Below, in pieces: positions 42,002 to 57,646 of a stretch of DNA of 64,000 bases. The number at the start of each line of letters is the position of its first letter. Position 1 is the stretch's first letter. This DNA is from Salinicola endophyticus. GTDB taxonomy: Bacteria > Pseudomonadota > Gammaproteobacteria > Pseudomonadales > Halomonadaceae. The DNA is taken from assembly GCF_003206575.1 (NCBI RefSeq), contig NZ_PZJO01000002.1:721154-785153 (forward strand), given 5' to 3'. The position numbers and the translations under genes were made by a program. The notes under the pieces were generated by a model, which did not search any database, had not been told where the DNA came from, and saw only the letters and a program-made list of their open reading frames with translations.

Positions 42002-42556
42002 TCAGGCGTCGAGGGGAGACGGCGCGTCACGGAACTCGGAGTAGAGCTCCGGATAGGCCTCCTGCAGCCGTGACAGCTCGGACTCTGCCTGGGGCGGCAT
42101 CTCGGCTGCCAGGCGTGTCAGGTCATCATCGTCGAAGTGCTCGCGGATCAGCGGGAACAGCTCCTCGCGTTCGGCACGTAGATAGGCGCGGTGGGCCTCG
42201 AGATAGGCGCGCAGATCCTCGGCGAACTTGTCCATCGGCATCACCCCATCCATCAGGATCATGTCGATGTCGCCGGAGAGACGCATCAGCTGTTCGTGGA
42301 GATGCTGATAGTCCTCCGCCAGCCGTGCAAACAGCGCATCGGTGTCGCTGGCCCGACTGGAGAGTTGCTCGCGGCAAATGCGCTCCAGCGGAATGGTGAA
42401 GCCGCTCATGTAGTCGAGAATGTAGTCCACCACCTCACGAATCAGGCGGAAATTGGGGCGTTCGCCATCGGCGAGCGTCTTGTGCTTGAGGTGCAGCACG
42501 TGGAGCAGACGCGCCATGTTGGCGTGATCCTGGCGCAGTTGAGTCAGCATGGGCAT
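42002..42556 (-). CDS. Hemerythrin-like (HHE) four-helix protein with atypical metal ligands
   Basis: A 184-residue helical protein of the HHE cation-binding family. QLRQDHANMARLLHVL (6-21) and HLHEQL (85-90) plus AHRAYLRAEREELFPLI (121-137) match the first, third and fourth helix patterns. The second-helix motif usually reads His-His-x-x-x-Glu near the end of the helix; here that stretch is FTIPLERICREQL (53-65), with no histidine. Iron binding may therefore be altered. Predicted cytosolic. Genes of this kind are linked to oxygen or nitrosative stress, but the role here is not evident. Confidence 0.75.
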   Translation of the reverse strand: MPMLTQLRQDHANMARLLHVLHLKHKTLADGERPNFRLIREVVDYILDYMSGFTIPLERICREQLSSRASDTDALFARLAEDYQHLHEQLMRLSGDIDMILMDGVMPMDKFAEDLRAYLEAHRAYLRAEREELFPLIREHFDDDDLTRLAAEMPPQAESELSRLQEAYPELYSEFRDAPSPLDA

Positions 42557-42995
42557 GGGAGTTCTCCTGTCCGTGCAGCGGCAATGACGACGAGCGTGAA
42601 GTGGCGAGACTGGAATCCAGCGTGCCGAGACCTCAGTGTAGCGGCACTCGATGGCCGCCGTGTAGTGCTGCAGTGTAGCGCCGTCGCGTCGGCCACGTGA
42701 CCCGCCGCGACTTTATTCGACGGCCCCCTGAACTGCCGAGCAAACGGTGCCGGAGCACTCGATCCGCGGTGGCCATACTGTCTCGGGGCGCACTTGGGTA
42801 GAATCGACGACGTGCCGTTCGCAGTGCCCCGGCGCCACCAGGCATGGCTCGCGGGCACAGGCGCGACCTGCGCCGCGAGCGGCCCTCGAATGTCTTACCC
42901 TAGCGGGTTTGGGAGAGAAAGCCCTACGCCTTAAGTCGCGATTGGCGTAGTGAAATGTACCCGCTCGTTGCCGAGCGCAAACCGGAAGTACGCCG
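42557..42995. other. Intergenic region between the HHE gene and rarA
   Basis: About 440 bases between two divergent starts. I see no gene I can support. TAGAAT at 42799-42804 could be a -10 box for rarA but has no good -35 partner. The stretch is otherwise GC-rich and unremarkable. Confidence 0.35.
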
Positions 42996-44333
42996 ATGGA
43001 CCTCTTTGCCGATAGCGCCCCCCAGGACAATGCGCCGCTCGCCTACCGCATGCGGCCGACGCGTCTCGACGACTATGTCGGCCAGGAAGCGCTGGTCGGC
43101 CCGGGCAAGCCGCTGCGACGCATGGCCGAGAGCGGCAGTGTGCGCTCGATGATCCTGTGGGGCCCGCCGGGCGTGGGCAAGACCACCCTGGCCGATATTC
43201 TCGCCGAGGCGTCGGGTGCCCGGCTCGAAAAGCTCTCGGCAGTCATGGCCGGGGTCAAGGATATCCGCGCCGCGGTGGAGCGGGCCCAGGAGGCGCAGCT
43301 GCGCGAGCGTCAGACGCTGCTGTTTCTCGACGAGATCCACCGCCTCAACAAGAGCCAGCAGGATGCCCTGCTGCCGCACGTGGAGTCGGGCCTGTTGACG
43401 CTGATCGGCGCCACCACCGAGAACCCCTCGTTCGAGGTCAACTCCGCGCTGCTGTCGCGGGCCCGGGTCTACGTGCTCAAGGCGCTCGACGAGCAGGCGC
43501 TGATCACGGTGATCAAGCGCGCCCTGGGCGATGCCGAGCGCGGCCTGGGTCAGCGTGACATTCGCGCCAGCGACGAGGCCCTGGCGATCCTCGCCCGTGC
43601 CGCGGCGGGTGACGCACGGCGCGCCCTGGGGCTTTTGGAAACCGCCTGCGACTTCACCGGCCGCGACGACCATGGCGAAACCCTGGAGCGCGATGCCGTG
43701 GTCGAGGTGATCGGTCATCAAGGGGCGGCCTTCGACAAGCAGGGCGAGCACTATTACGACCTGCTCTCGGCGATCCACAAGTCGATACGCTCATCGCGGC
43801 CCGACGCCGCCCTGCTCTACATGGCGCAGTTCATGCGTGGCGGCGGCGATCCGCTCGACGTGGTGCGTCGGCTCACCGCGATCGCCTCGGAGGACGTCGG
43901 CAATGCCGACCCGCGTGCCCTGCCGCTGGTGATCGCGGCCTGGGATGCCTATCTGCGTCTGGGCGACTACGAAGGTCAGCGCGCCATCGCCCACGCCGCC
44001 ATCCATCTCGCCACCGCGCCCAAGAGCAACCGCGTCGATCAGGCCTGGGCCCAGGCCAAGGCGTTCGTGGCCGAGCATGCCGATCTCGAGGTGCCGGTCT
44101 ATCTGCGCAATGCACCGACCCAACTGATGGCGTCGCTGGGCTACGGCGAGGGGTACCGCTACGCCCATAGCGAGCCCAACGGCTACCCCGCCGGCAGCGC
44201 CCACGACTGCTGGCCATCGGCGCTACCCAAGGCCAGTTTCTACGTGCCCAGCGAGTTCGGCCAGGAGAAGCGCTATCAGCAGATGCAGGCGTGGCGTGAC
44301 GAACTCGACCGTGAGGCCGATCGCCAGGCATGA
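42996..44333 (+). CDS. rarA: RarA (MgsA), replication-associated recombination ATPase
   Basis: A 445-residue AAA+ ATPase of the RarA/MgsA/WRNIP1 family acting at stalled forks. Walker A is GPPGVGKTT (56-64) and Walker B is [10 protein letters not shown] (108-117). Sensor 1 lies in [14 protein letters not shown], followed by the family-specific C-terminal tetramerisation region ([20 protein letters not shown], then [13 protein letters not shown]). GGAAG precedes the ATG. In many relatives it follows ftsK-lolA on the same strand; here it is convergent with them. Confidence 0.95.
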   Translation: MDLFADSAPQDNAPLAYRMRPTRLDDYVGQEALVGPGKPLRRMAESGSVRSMILWGPPGVGKTTLADILAEASGARLEKLSAVMAGVKDIRAAVERAQEAQLRERQTLLFLDEIHRLNKSQQDALLPHVESGLLTLIGATTENPSFEVNSALLSRARVYVLKALDEQALITVIKRALGDAERGLGQRDIRASDEALAILARAAAGDARRALGLLETACDFTGRDDHGETLERDAVVEVIGHQGAAFDKQGEHYYDLLSAIHKSIRSSRPDAALLYMAQFMRGGGDPLDVVRRLTAIASEDVGNADPRALPLVIAAWDAYLRLGDYEGQRAIAHAAIHLATAPKSNRVDQAWAQAKAFVAEHADLEVPVYLRNAPTQLMASLGYGEGYRYAHSEPNGYPAGSAHDCWPSALPKASFYVPSEFGQEKRYQQMQAWRDELDREADRQA

Positions 44334-44417
44334 GGCGACAGCCCGTCGCCAGCGGACGGCGACGGGCCGATGATGAATCGAGCGACAGGCGCGGCCCGCT
44401 GGACGGGCCGCGACGGC

Positions 44418-45059
44418 TCAGGGCGTGGCGGGTGACTGCTCGCGGATGACGTCCGCGCTGGCGGGGATCTCGAAGCGGAACTTGGCCGGGTCGATGTTGC
44501 CGTTGACGTCGGCATGGTCGAACTTGATCGCGGTGCGCTGGCCGGTGCTGTCGGTCATCTGCAGCATGCCCAACTTCTCGCTGTAGAAGGTCAGCTTGAG
44601 CTGCTCGAACAGGGTGTCGTTGGCCTTGGGCTTGAGCGTGAAGGTCTCGCCGGTGCCCTGCTGCTGCCCCGTCACCTCATAGTTCTGTGCCAGCTCCGAG
44701 GCACTGCCGGAGAGCAGCAGCGCCGGCGTGTGGGTGACGCGATCATCGAGCGGCTGGATCGTGGCCTGCTCGAGGTCGGGATCATAGAGCGTCACCTCCT
44801 GGCCGTTGGAGACCACGATCTGGCGGTAGGGCTCGTTCACCTCCCAGCGGAAATGGCCGGGACGCGACAGCCACATGTGGCCGCTGGTGTCCTGCAGGCT
44901 GGAGCCCGAAGCGTCCAGAATCTGCTGATCGAAATCCGCGGAGTAGGTCTTGAGCGGCTCGAGCAGCCGGGTCAGGCGTTCGACCGAGGCCGGGTCGGCG
45001 TGCGCCGCCTGGGTGGCCAGCAGCAGTGCAGCGGCAGCCAGGCTCTTCATCATACGCAT
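44418..45059 (-). CDS. lolA: LolA, periplasmic outer-membrane lipoprotein chaperone
   Basis: A 213-residue exported protein that carries lipoproteins from LolCDE to LolB. The signal peptide covers about 1-21 (MRMMKSLAAAALLLATQAAHA). The mature part has LLEPLKTYSADFDQ and SGHMWLSRPGHFRWEVNEPY, typical of LolA. AAGGA lies seven bases before the ATG at 45059; upstream Met codons are too close to that site. It follows ftsK on the same strand with an 80-base gap. Confidence 0.94.
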   Translation of the reverse strand: MRMMKSLAAAALLLATQAAHADPASVERLTRLLEPLKTYSADFDQQILDASGSSLQDTSGHMWLSRPGHFRWEVNEPYRQIVVSNGQEVTLYDPDLEQATIQPLDDRVTHTPALLLSGSASELAQNYEVTGQQQGTGETFTLKPKANDTLFEQLKLTFYSEKLGMLQMTDSTGQRTAIKFDHADVNGNIDPAKFRFEIPASADVIREQSPATP

Positions 45060-45139
45060 GGGCATTCCTTGTCTGAGTGCGGAGAACATGATCCTTGGAC
45101 AGCGGGAAGGCCGCCGGGTTTAATGCCCGGCGGCCGGGC

Positions 45140-48805
<3,666 letters not shown>

Positions 48806-48901
48806 ACGCTCAACCCCCTCGCGCCTGCTTGCGGCAGGACGCATCAACGGCCGCGTTCCCGTGGGCTTTCCGTGGTCCCCGGGTCGACGGCGATGCACCA
48901 C

Positions 48902-48993
48902 CGGCCCGCGACGGCGGGCCGATTTCCTCGACCCGCCATCATACCGGGGCCCGCGTCGACATCACAGGGGGGCGCTACACCCGTCACGGGTGT
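48902..48993. repeat. Two hairpins between the chemoreceptor gene and ftsK
   Basis: CGGCCCGC (48902-48909) pairs with GCGGGCCG (48914-48921), and ACACCCGT (48977-48984) pairs with ACGGGTGT (48986-48993). They lie after the chemoreceptor stop at 49007 and before the ftsK start, so one or both may end chemoreceptor transcription. Neither has a T-tract. Confidence 0.4.
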
Positions 48994-49006
48994 GGCGATG
49001 GTGGGG

Positions 49007-51016
49007 TCAGGCCGGTGTACGCCCCGGCAGCGCCTTGGCGGCAGGCGCATCCGGCGAGGCGTCCTCGGTGGCGCCGCCATCGCGCAGCCGGAACAGCGCC
49101 ACGGTCTCGCTCAGGCGCCGGCTCTGCTCGCTCAACTGCTGGGTAGAGCGGCTCGACTGGCGCACCAGTGCGGCGTTGCTCTGGGTGGTCTCGTCGATCT
49201 GCGACACCGCGACGTTGATCTGCTCGATACCGTGGGACTGCTCTTCGGAAGCGAGACGGATTTCGGCCACCAGCGTGCTGATACGCTCGATCTGGGAGAC
49301 GATCGCGGCGACCTGCTGGCCCGCCTCAGCAGCCTGCAGATTGCCGCTCTCGACCTCCTCCACCGTGCGTCCGATCAACCCCTTGATCTCCCGCGCCGAG
49401 TTGGCGCAGCGCTCGGCCAGGCCGCGCACCTCCTGCGCCACCACCGCGAAACCGCGACCCTGCTCGCCGGCACGGGCGGCCTCGACCGAGGCGTTGAGCG
49501 CCAGCAGGTTGGTCTGGAAAGCGATGCTGTCGATGACCCCGACGACATCGGCGATCTGCTTGGCCATCTCATCGATACGGCGCATCGCCTCGACCGTCGA
49601 GTCGACGGTCTTCTGCGCATCGCCTGCAGCCTGGGCAGTCTGGCTCGCCTGGGTGTCGCTCTCCTGGGCTCGCTCCGCGTTCTGGCGCACGGTGGCGTTG
49701 AGCTCCTCGGTGCTCGCCGCGGTCTGCTCCAGGCTCGATGCCTGGGATTCCGTGCGCGCCGAGAGGTCCGCGTTGCCTGCCGCCAGCTCCTGGGTATGCC
49801 CATCGGTCTCCTCGATCGCCGTGCGCACCTGGCGCACGATCCGCTCGAGGCCATCGCCGATGCCGTTCATCGCCAGCACCAGCTGGCCGATCTCGTCGCG
49901 CCGACGGCTGTCGATACGCTGCGACAGGTCCCCCTCGGCGAGCGCCCGGGCCAGCTCGACCGTGCGCTGCATGGGTCGCGAGACCAGTCGCTTGAAGATG
50001 ACATAGAGCAGCAGGCTGAGCAGGATCGCGATCCCCACCGCGATCAGCAGGAAGCGGTCGCGGGCCGCCATCACCCCGGCGTTGATCTCGTCCATCGACA
50101 CCGAGCCGGCAATGATCCACTGCCAGTCCGGATAGCGGGTGAACGCCAGCAGCCGCTGCTCGCCATTGGCGGTGTAGTCGAGCTCACCGGAGGCCTTGTC
50201 GAACAGCGGCGCGAAGGCGGCGGCGCGCTCGCCCTGGCGCAGGTCGGTGCCCTCGTAGGGCCCGCCTGCGAGCACCTGCCCATCACGCTTGCCACCGGCG
50301 GCGATCAGCATGGTGTAGCCCTGCTGACCGATCTTCATGCCACGAATCTGCGCTTTCACTTTCTCCATCTCGGCGCTGATGTCGACGCCCACGAAAAGCG
50401 CACCAATGACCTTGCCGTCACTGTCCTGGATAGGTTGATACTTGGTGATATAGGCGGTGCCGAACAGCGTGGCGAGGCCGGTATAGGGCTTGTCCGCCAT
50501 CAGGTTGGCATAGCTGCGCGAGCCGCGATCGAGCAGCGTACCCATCGCGCGCTTGCCGTCGGCATCCTTGAGCGAGGTCGCCACGCGCACGAAGTCGTCG
50601 CCTTCCCGGGCAAAGATGGTCGCCGGGGCAGTGGTCTGCTCGGTGAAGCGATCGAGTTTCCAGGTATTGTCGTTGATCACCTCGAGCCCATCTTTGAGCA
50701 TCGGCGTCTGGCGACCGGCCACCTCGACCTGCTGATCGGGCAGCAGCACGAAGCGCCCCATGTACTGATCAGAGAAGATGTCGAGAAAGCGATCAGCCTG
50801 CTGCTGCAGGCTATAGTCGAATAGCGATAGCATGTCGGCGATGGATGCCTGTTGCGTCGCCAGCTCGTGTTCAGTGGCCTTGCGCAGCTGGCTGCTGCTG
50901 GTCTGCGCCATGGCAAAGGCCAGGCCCAGCAATACTACGACCTGAAGCAGGCCGACGATCAGTGCCAGCTTGGTACCGATACCCGCATGGCGCAGCCGTT
51001 GTCGAATTGCCGCCAT
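49007..51016 (-). CDS. Methyl-accepting chemotaxis protein with a Cache-type sensor domain
   Basis: A 669-residue chemoreceptor. The first membrane helix is at about 14-37 and the second near 325-347, enclosing a periplasmic domain of about 285 residues. [11 protein letters not shown] and the [14 protein letters not shown] end are typical of Cache_3/Cache_2 sensors. A HAMP domain follows (about 348-400), then the signalling domain with the conserved hairpin [19 protein letters not shown] and [14 protein letters not shown]. Ligand unknown; no che genes are nearby. Confidence 0.93.
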   Translation of the reverse strand: MAAIRQRLRHAGIGTKLALIVGLLQVVVLLGLAFAMAQTSSSQLRKATEHELATQQASIADMLSLFDYSLQQQADRFLDIFSDQYMGRFVLLPDQQVEVAGRQTPMLKDGLEVINDNTWKLDRFTEQTTAPATIFAREGDDFVRVATSLKDADGKRAMGTLLDRGSRSYANLMADKPYTGLATLFGTAYITKYQPIQDSDGKVIGALFVGVDISAEMEKVKAQIRGMKIGQQGYTMLIAAGGKRDGQVLAGGPYEGTDLRQGERAAAFAPLFDKASGELDYTANGEQRLLAFTRYPDWQWIIAGSVSMDEINAGVMAARDRFLLIAVGIAILLSLLLYVIFKRLVSRPMQRTVELARALAEGDLSQRIDSRRRDEIGQLVLAMNGIGDGLERIVRQVRTAIEETDGHTQELAAGNADLSARTESQASSLEQTAASTEELNATVRQNAERAQESDTQASQTAQAAGDAQKTVDSTVEAMRRIDEMAKQIADVVGVIDSIAFQTNLLALNASVEAARAGEQGRGFAVVAQEVRGLAERCANSAREIKGLIGRTVEEVESGNLQAAEAGQQVAAIVSQIERISTLVAEIRLASEEQSHGIEQINVAVSQIDETTQSNAALVRQSSRSTQQLSEQSRRLSETVALFRLRDGGATEDASPDAPAAKALPGRTPA

Positions 51017-51161
51017 CGATTGTTCTACCTTGTTGTCAGAGGATCAGGGTTCCACAGGATCAGGCGCATTATCGGCAGCAGATGAACAAACCTTAATACA
51101 GCAGGAATCATCACAACGCGGCGCACCACCCGGTGACCGCAAGACCCACAGGATGGATGGC

Positions 51162-51854
51162 ATGCTGCGCTGGCTCCCCCCCGCCCCCGTCGACTTTCCC
51201 GACGTCGATCAGGCGCTCGACGAGCCCAATGGGCTGCTCGCCGCCGGCGGCGCCCTGACACCGGAATGGCTGCTGGCCGCCTACCGCCGCGGCATCTTCC
51301 CCTGGTACGGCGAGGGCGACCCGCTGCTGTGGTGGTCACCCGCGCCGCGCATGGTGCTGTTCCCATCAGAGATTCGTGTACGCCGCAGCCTGGCCAAGCG
51401 CCTGCGCAACGGCGGCTTCACCACTACCATCGATCACGCCTTCGCCGAGGTCATCGAGGCCTGCGCGGCTGAGCGCGCGGACAGCGGCGGCACCTGGATC
51501 GATGCCGAAATGACCCACGCCTACCGACGCCTGCATGCGCTGGGCCGCGCCCACAGCGTCGAGACCTGGCGCCATGGCGAGCTGGTCGGCGGGCTCTACG
51601 GGATCGCGCTGGGCCAGGCGTTCTTCGGCGAGTCGATGTTCAGCCGCTGCGCCGACGCGTCCAAGGTCGCGCTGGTGACACTCGCACGTCATCTCGAGAC
51701 CCACGGCTTCCAACTGATCGACTGCCAGATGCATACCGCGCACCTGGCCAGCATGGGTGCCAGGGAAATCGCCCGTGAGACGTTCATCGACTACCTTGAG
51801 AAGAGCGTGGACCAACCCACCCCAGCCGGCCTCTGGCCCTCGGAGCCCCCGTGA
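51162..51854 (+). CDS. aat: Aat, leucyl/phenylalanyl-tRNA-protein transferase
   Basis: A 230-residue N-end rule enzyme adding Leu or Phe to proteins with basic N-termini. Diagnostic motifs are EPNGLLAAGGALTPEWLLAA, GIFPWYGEGDPLLWWSPAPR and GESMFSRCADASKVAL. The ATG at 51162 is preferred because AGGA lies eight bases upstream; an ATG three codons earlier lacks a site. Its TGA overlaps the GTG of bpt by four bases. Together with bpt and clpS-clpA nearby it completes the bacterial N-end rule route in one locus. Confidence 0.94.
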   Translation: MLRWLPPAPVDFPDVDQALDEPNGLLAAGGALTPEWLLAAYRRGIFPWYGEGDPLLWWSPAPRMVLFPSEIRVRRSLAKRLRNGGFTTTIDHAFAEVIEACAAERADSGGTWIDAEMTHAYRRLHALGRAHSVETWRHGELVGGLYGIALGQAFFGESMFSRCADASKVALVTLARHLETHGFQLIDCQMHTAHLASMGAREIARETFIDYLEKSVDQPTPAGLWPSEPP

Positions 51855-52615
51855 GCAGCGACAATGCGAACCGCAGCACAGCGCAGCGTCAGGCACGCGA
51901 TCTCCGTTTTTTCCTGACGGTGCCGCACCCCTGCAGCTATCTCTCCGGACGCGAGGCGACGACACTGTTCCTCGATCCACAGGAGCCGCCCACTGCGGAC
52001 GTCTACGACGCGCTGACCCTACTGGGTTTCAGGCGCAGCGGCGCCAATCTCTATCGCCCCCACTGCGGCGCGTGCAGCGCCTGCGTCTCGGTGCGCATCC
52101 CGGTGGAGGACTTCACCCCGTCGCGCACCCAGCGCAAGCTGATGCAGCGCAATCGTGATATCACCACGCGGTTGCGCCCGACGCTGTTCGACGAGCGCCA
52201 TTACGCGCTCTACGCGAGCTACATTCGTGCCCGCCACGCCGATGGCGACATGTTTCCACCCAGCCGCGATCAGTACCGGCTGTTCCTGACCCAGACCCAG
52301 CCATTCGCCAAGCTGCTCGAGTTCTGGCTCGATGAGCGGCTGATCGCGGTCGCCGCCACCGATCTGCTGGGCCACGGACTGTCGGCGATCTACACCTTCT
52401 TCGACCCCGATCCGGCACTACAGCGGCGCTCGCTGGGCGTCTTCGCGGTGCTCAGCCAGATTGCGCTGGCGCGCCAGCGCGGCCTGCCCCATGTCTATCT
52501 GGGCTACTGGATTCGCGAGAGTCAGAAGATGCGCTACAAGCAGGCGTATCAGCCGCTGGAGTATCTCGACGGCGGCCGCTGGCAGCGCCGGGTACCGGTG
52601 GCGGCATTGACCTGA
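51851..52615 (+). CDS. bpt: Bpt (Ate-like), aspartate/glutamate leucyltransferase
   Basis: A 254-residue enzyme transferring Leu from tRNA to proteins with N-terminal Asp or Glu, the second bacterial N-end rule transferase. The N-terminal region has PHPCSYLSGREA and LYRPHCGACSACVSVRIPV with the Cys pair; the C-terminal part has HVYLGYWIRESQKMRYK, both diagnostic. The GTG start at 51851 overlaps the aat stop, so the pair is translationally coupled. Confidence 0.94.
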   Translation: MSSDNANRSTAQRQARDLRFFLTVPHPCSYLSGREATTLFLDPQEPPTADVYDALTLLGFRRSGANLYRPHCGACSACVSVRIPVEDFTPSRTQRKLMQRNRDITTRLRPTLFDERHYALYASYIRARHADGDMFPPSRDQYRLFLTQTQPFAKLLEFWLDERLIAVAATDLLGHGLSAIYTFFDPDPALQRRSLGVFAVLSQIALARQRGLPHVYLGYWIRESQKMRYKQAYQPLEYLDGGRWQRRVPVAALT

Positions 52616-52623
52616 GCCGATTT

Positions 52624-52652
52624 TTGCCTTCGGCGGCGAGATGGCCCATAAT
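52624..52652 (+). promoter_or_regulatory. Candidate promoter of infA
   Basis: TTGCCT (52624-52629) and CATAAT (52647-52652) with a 17-base spacer, about 130 bases upstream of the infA ATG. A separate promoter for infA downstream of bpt is usual. The boxes are moderate matches. Confidence 0.4.
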
Positions 52653-52780
52653 ATCGCGCACTTCAGAGGCCCTGGTCGGGCTCGTCGCTGACCGTGGATG
52701 GCACCGCCGCCGTTCGCGGTGGTGTGCGTCGACAGCCGACCGTGCGGTCCGCCAACCAATATCCGAGAGGGATCGCCTAT

Positions 52781-52999
52781 ATGGCACGAGAAGATCATAT
52801 CGAAATGGAGGGTGTCGTCGTCGACACGCTGCCCAACACCATGTTCCGCGTCGAGCTGGAAAATGGTCACGTCGTCACTGCACACATCTCCGGCAAGATG
52901 CGCAAGAACTACATCCGCATCCTGACCGGCGACAAGGTCAAGGTCGAACTGACCCCTTACGACCTCTCCAAGGGCCGCATCGTCTACCGCTCGCGCTGA
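52781..52999 (+). CDS. infA: InfA, translation initiation factor IF-1
   Basis: A 72-residue OB-fold protein matching IF-1 throughout ([19 protein letters not shown], then [20 protein letters not shown] and [14 protein letters not shown]). IF-1 occupies the ribosomal A site during initiation. GAGAGGG precedes the ATG. Length is exactly the family norm. Confidence 0.98.
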   Translation: MAREDHIEMEGVVVDTLPNTMFRVELENGHVVTAHISGKMRKNYIRILTGDKVKVELTPYDLSKGRIVYRSR

Positions 53000-53105
53000 G
53001 CCCCGCCCTTCGGCCCCGCTGACGGGAATCCGCTTCCCGCCTGCCCATCACGCCCTGATCCACCGTTGTCACGGGCGTTAGCCGCCGCCAGCATCTAGAA
53101 TCGAA

Positions 53106-53142
53106 AACGCCTCGCCATGTTGCCATGGCGAGGCGTTGTCGT
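53106..53142. terminator. Terminator between convergent infA and clpA
   Basis: Perfect 13-base stem AACGCCTCGCCAT/ATGGCGAGGCGTT around GTTGCC, followed by GTCGTT. It stands between infA (plus) and clpA (minus) and probably serves both. Confidence 0.7.
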
Positions 53143-53206
53143 TGGACGGCCGTCTGTCGGATCACCGGTCCCGGCTAGCCACTCGGCCAGCCGTTCAGAT
53201 CACTGA

Positions 53207-55471
<2,265 letters not shown>

Positions 55472-55583
55472 GGCAGTCCCCTTTTAGCCACTGAGGGCGT
55501 CGGTCGGCACTTTCACAATCGGGCACAAACAGCGGTTTCGCAAGTCCCCGGCGCACAAAGCGTCGCGGACCGCCCCACCACCC

Positions 55584-55973
55584 CTACTCGACGGCATCCA
55601 CATCGCACATCAGCGGATGTTCGCACTCGCGCGCATACTCGTTGACCAGGTGACACTTGGTCTCCGCCACGTCGCGGGTGAAGATGCCGCAGGTCGCTTT
55701 CCCCTGGGTGTGCACGGCGAGCATGATCTGCACCGCCTTCTCACTGTCCATGGCGAAGAAACGTTGAAGTATCTCGACGACGAACTCCATCGGGGTGTAG
55801 TCGTCGTTGTAGAGTACGACCTTGTACATCGGCGGCGGCGCCAGCTGCGGCTCCGACGCCTGTTCGGCAACGTCTCCCTGCTCGTGATGATCAGGGTCGG
55901 GAGGGCGCGTCATACCGAGACGCGCCGGCTCCCCATGGGAATCAGACGACACGCTATCTACGATCTCTAACAT
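55584..55973 (-). CDS. clpS: ClpS, N-end rule adaptor of ClpAP
   Basis: A 129-residue adaptor that delivers N-degron substrates to ClpA. The core begins at [20 protein letters not shown], where the Asn-Asp pair and Met line the N-degron pocket; [20 protein letters not shown] follows. The N-terminal extension is acidic and disordered. The ATG at 55973 has AGGA rather far upstream (12 bases); the internal ATG at 55913 would give 109 residues, nearer the E. coli length of 106, so the start is uncertain. Confidence 0.92.
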   Translation of the reverse strand: MLEIVDSVSSDSHGEPARLGMTRPPDPDHHEQGDVAEQASEPQLAPPPMYKVVLYNDDYTPMEFVVEILQRFFAMDSEKAVQIMLAVHTQGKATCGIFTRDVAETKCHLVNEYARECEHPLMCDVDAVE

Positions 55974-56321
55974 AGTAAGGATGAATTCCTGAGTGCACGG
56001 ACCGGGTTCGCCTACCGTCGCACGAGTATCGCGGCGGGTGCGTCTCGCGCCCGGCACCGGTACCCTGTGCCTCGCCGGGCGCCGGCGCCTGGACCGCCTC
56101 GCGCAGGAGCGAACCGAGCCGTGTATCAGTGAGGTATTGGATACCGTTGAAGACCCGAGGTTCCCTTGAAGATGCGGCCGATGTCGCCACGATGCAAGCC
56201 CGAGCAAAAAATAGTTAGCCATGCGCCCCGGCGCCAGTCTCGCAACGGCTACCGCCTGCGCCCGGCCACGTCTTGTCACGCCGCCCATTCACTCCCCAGG
56301 AGCCACCTCGGACCGAACGCC
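55974..56321. other. Divergent intergenic region between clpS and rluE
   Basis: About 350 bases holding the divergent clpS and rluE promoters. I cannot point to firm -35/-10 boxes. A GC-rich self-complementary stretch (GGGCGCCGGCGCC) occurs near 56079-56092. No small gene is supported. Confidence 0.3.
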
Positions 56322-56909
56322 ATGGGTCGAATCTACCTGCTGCACAAACCCTATCAGGTGCTCTGCCAGTTCACCGACGATCGCGGCCGTGCCACCCTGG
56401 CCGACCATCTGAAGGTGCCTGGCGTCTACGCCGCCGGCCGCCTCGATTACGACTCAGAGGGGCTGCTGCTGCTCACCGACGATGGCGGTCTGATCCACCG
56501 CATCAGCGACCCCCGCCACAAGCTGGCCAAACGCTACTGGGTGCAGGTCGAGGGCGCCCCCGATGATGCCGCCCTGGCGGCGCTGGCCCACGGCGTGACG
56601 CTCAAGGATGGCCCGACGCGGCCGGCCCGGGTACGCCGGCTGGCCGCCACACCACCGCCGCCGCGCAATCCGCCGGTGCGCTTTCGCCGCGACATCCCCA
56701 CCACCTGGCTGGAGATCGAGCTGCGCGAGGGGCGCAACCGCCAGGTCCGGCGCATGACCGCCCATATCGGCCACCCCACGCTACGCCTGATGCGGGTCGC
56801 GATCGGCCCGTGGCAGCTGGGTGAGCTGGCCCCCGGGGCGTGGCGCAGTGAACCGCTCAACCTGCCGGCGACACCCGCAGCCAACCGCTCGCGATCGCGC
56901 CGCCGCTGA
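56322..56909 (+). CDS. rluE: RluE-like 23S rRNA pseudouridine synthase (RsuA/RluB/E/F family)
   Basis: A 195-residue pseudouridine synthase without an S4 domain, as in RluE, which modifies U2457 of 23S rRNA. The catalytic Asp lies in GRLDYDSEGLLLLT. KRYWVQVEG and EGRNRQVRRMTAHIGHPTLRL are conserved. The start MGRIYLLHKPYQVLCQF matches the family; the ribosome site is weak. The C-terminus ends in a basic Arg/Ser tail. Confidence 0.92.
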   Translation: MGRIYLLHKPYQVLCQFTDDRGRATLADHLKVPGVYAAGRLDYDSEGLLLLTDDGGLIHRISDPRHKLAKRYWVQVEGAPDDAALAALAHGVTLKDGPTRPARVRRLAATPPPPRNPPVRFRRDIPTTWLEIELREGRNRQVRRMTAHIGHPTLRLMRVAIGPWQLGELAPGAWRSEPLNLPATPAANRSRSRRR

Positions 56910-57027
56910 GCGCCGGCCGCGACCTGAGCCGCACGGGCTGTGCCGCGCCGCCAGACCCGGTATGATCGTAGCCAGCCCGGCTGCCAGACCCGCGCCGCGG
57001 ACGAGTTCGAGTGGGGAGAGAGATGAC

Positions 57028-57477
57028 ATGAATCGCTGGACACCACGCGTGACCGTGGCCGTCGTGGTGGAGCGCGCCGGCCGCTATCTGATGGTCGAGG
57101 AGGATCGTGGCGGCCCGTTCAGCCTCTACAATCAGCCGGCCGGCCACCTCGAGCGCGGCGAGCGGCTGGTCGCCGCGGCGGAGCGCGAAGTGCGCGAAGA
57201 GGCCGCCTGGCAGGTGGCGATCACCGACTACCTCGGCCTCTATGTCCACCACACCCAGGACGGGCTCACCTTCCACAGCCACGCCTTCCTGGGGCTACCG
57301 CTGGCGCACCTGGGCAACCCGCTCGACAAGGGGATCGTCAGCGCCCACTGGCTGACCTTCGACGAGATCGACGACCTCGAGCGTGGCCGCCGCCTGCGCA
57401 GTCCCGTGGTGATGCAGCGCCTGCGTGACGTACGCGAAGGCCGCCGCTTTCCGCTGGATACGATTCGCGAACGCTGA
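57028..57477 (+). CDS. nudJ: NudJ-like Nudix phosphatase
   Basis: A 149-residue Nudix hydrolase. The Nudix box runs [20 protein letters not shown] (59-78) with all the metal-binding glutamates. In E. coli NudJ is a phosphatase acting on thiamine pyrophosphates and nucleoside di/triphosphates and its gene also lies directly before mnmA and hflD, so position supports the name. GGGGAGAG precedes the ATG. An overlapping ATG at 57023 stops at once. Confidence 0.88.
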   Translation: MNRWTPRVTVAVVVERAGRYLMVEEDRGGPFSLYNQPAGHLERGERLVAAAEREVREEAAWQVAITDYLGLYVHHTQDGLTFHSHAFLGLPLAHLGNPLDKGIVSAHWLTFDEIDDLERGRRLRSPVVMQRLRDVREGRRFPLDTIRER

Positions 57478-57646
57478 CGCCAGCGCTGATACGCCCGCGC
57501 CACCGGCACGCATGCCGACAGTGCGGTGCACTCGATGCTACCCCGCGCTTTCGGCTATAATCCCGGGTCATTTATTCAGCCGGCCCGTGCCGGTGCCGGG
57601 CGTTTCGCCCCGCCCGTCGCGGGCCCCTGTCGGCCAGAGATTCGCC

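Noticed and set aside
49007..51016. Possible chemotaxis cluster around the methyl-accepting protein
   Set aside because: No cheA, cheW, cheR or cheB is found nearby; it is a single receptor gene.
55584..56288. A 234-residue ClpS with a long Arg-rich N-terminus
   Set aside because: The extra codons have no ribosome site and no similarity to the adaptor; ClpS is about 106-130 residues.
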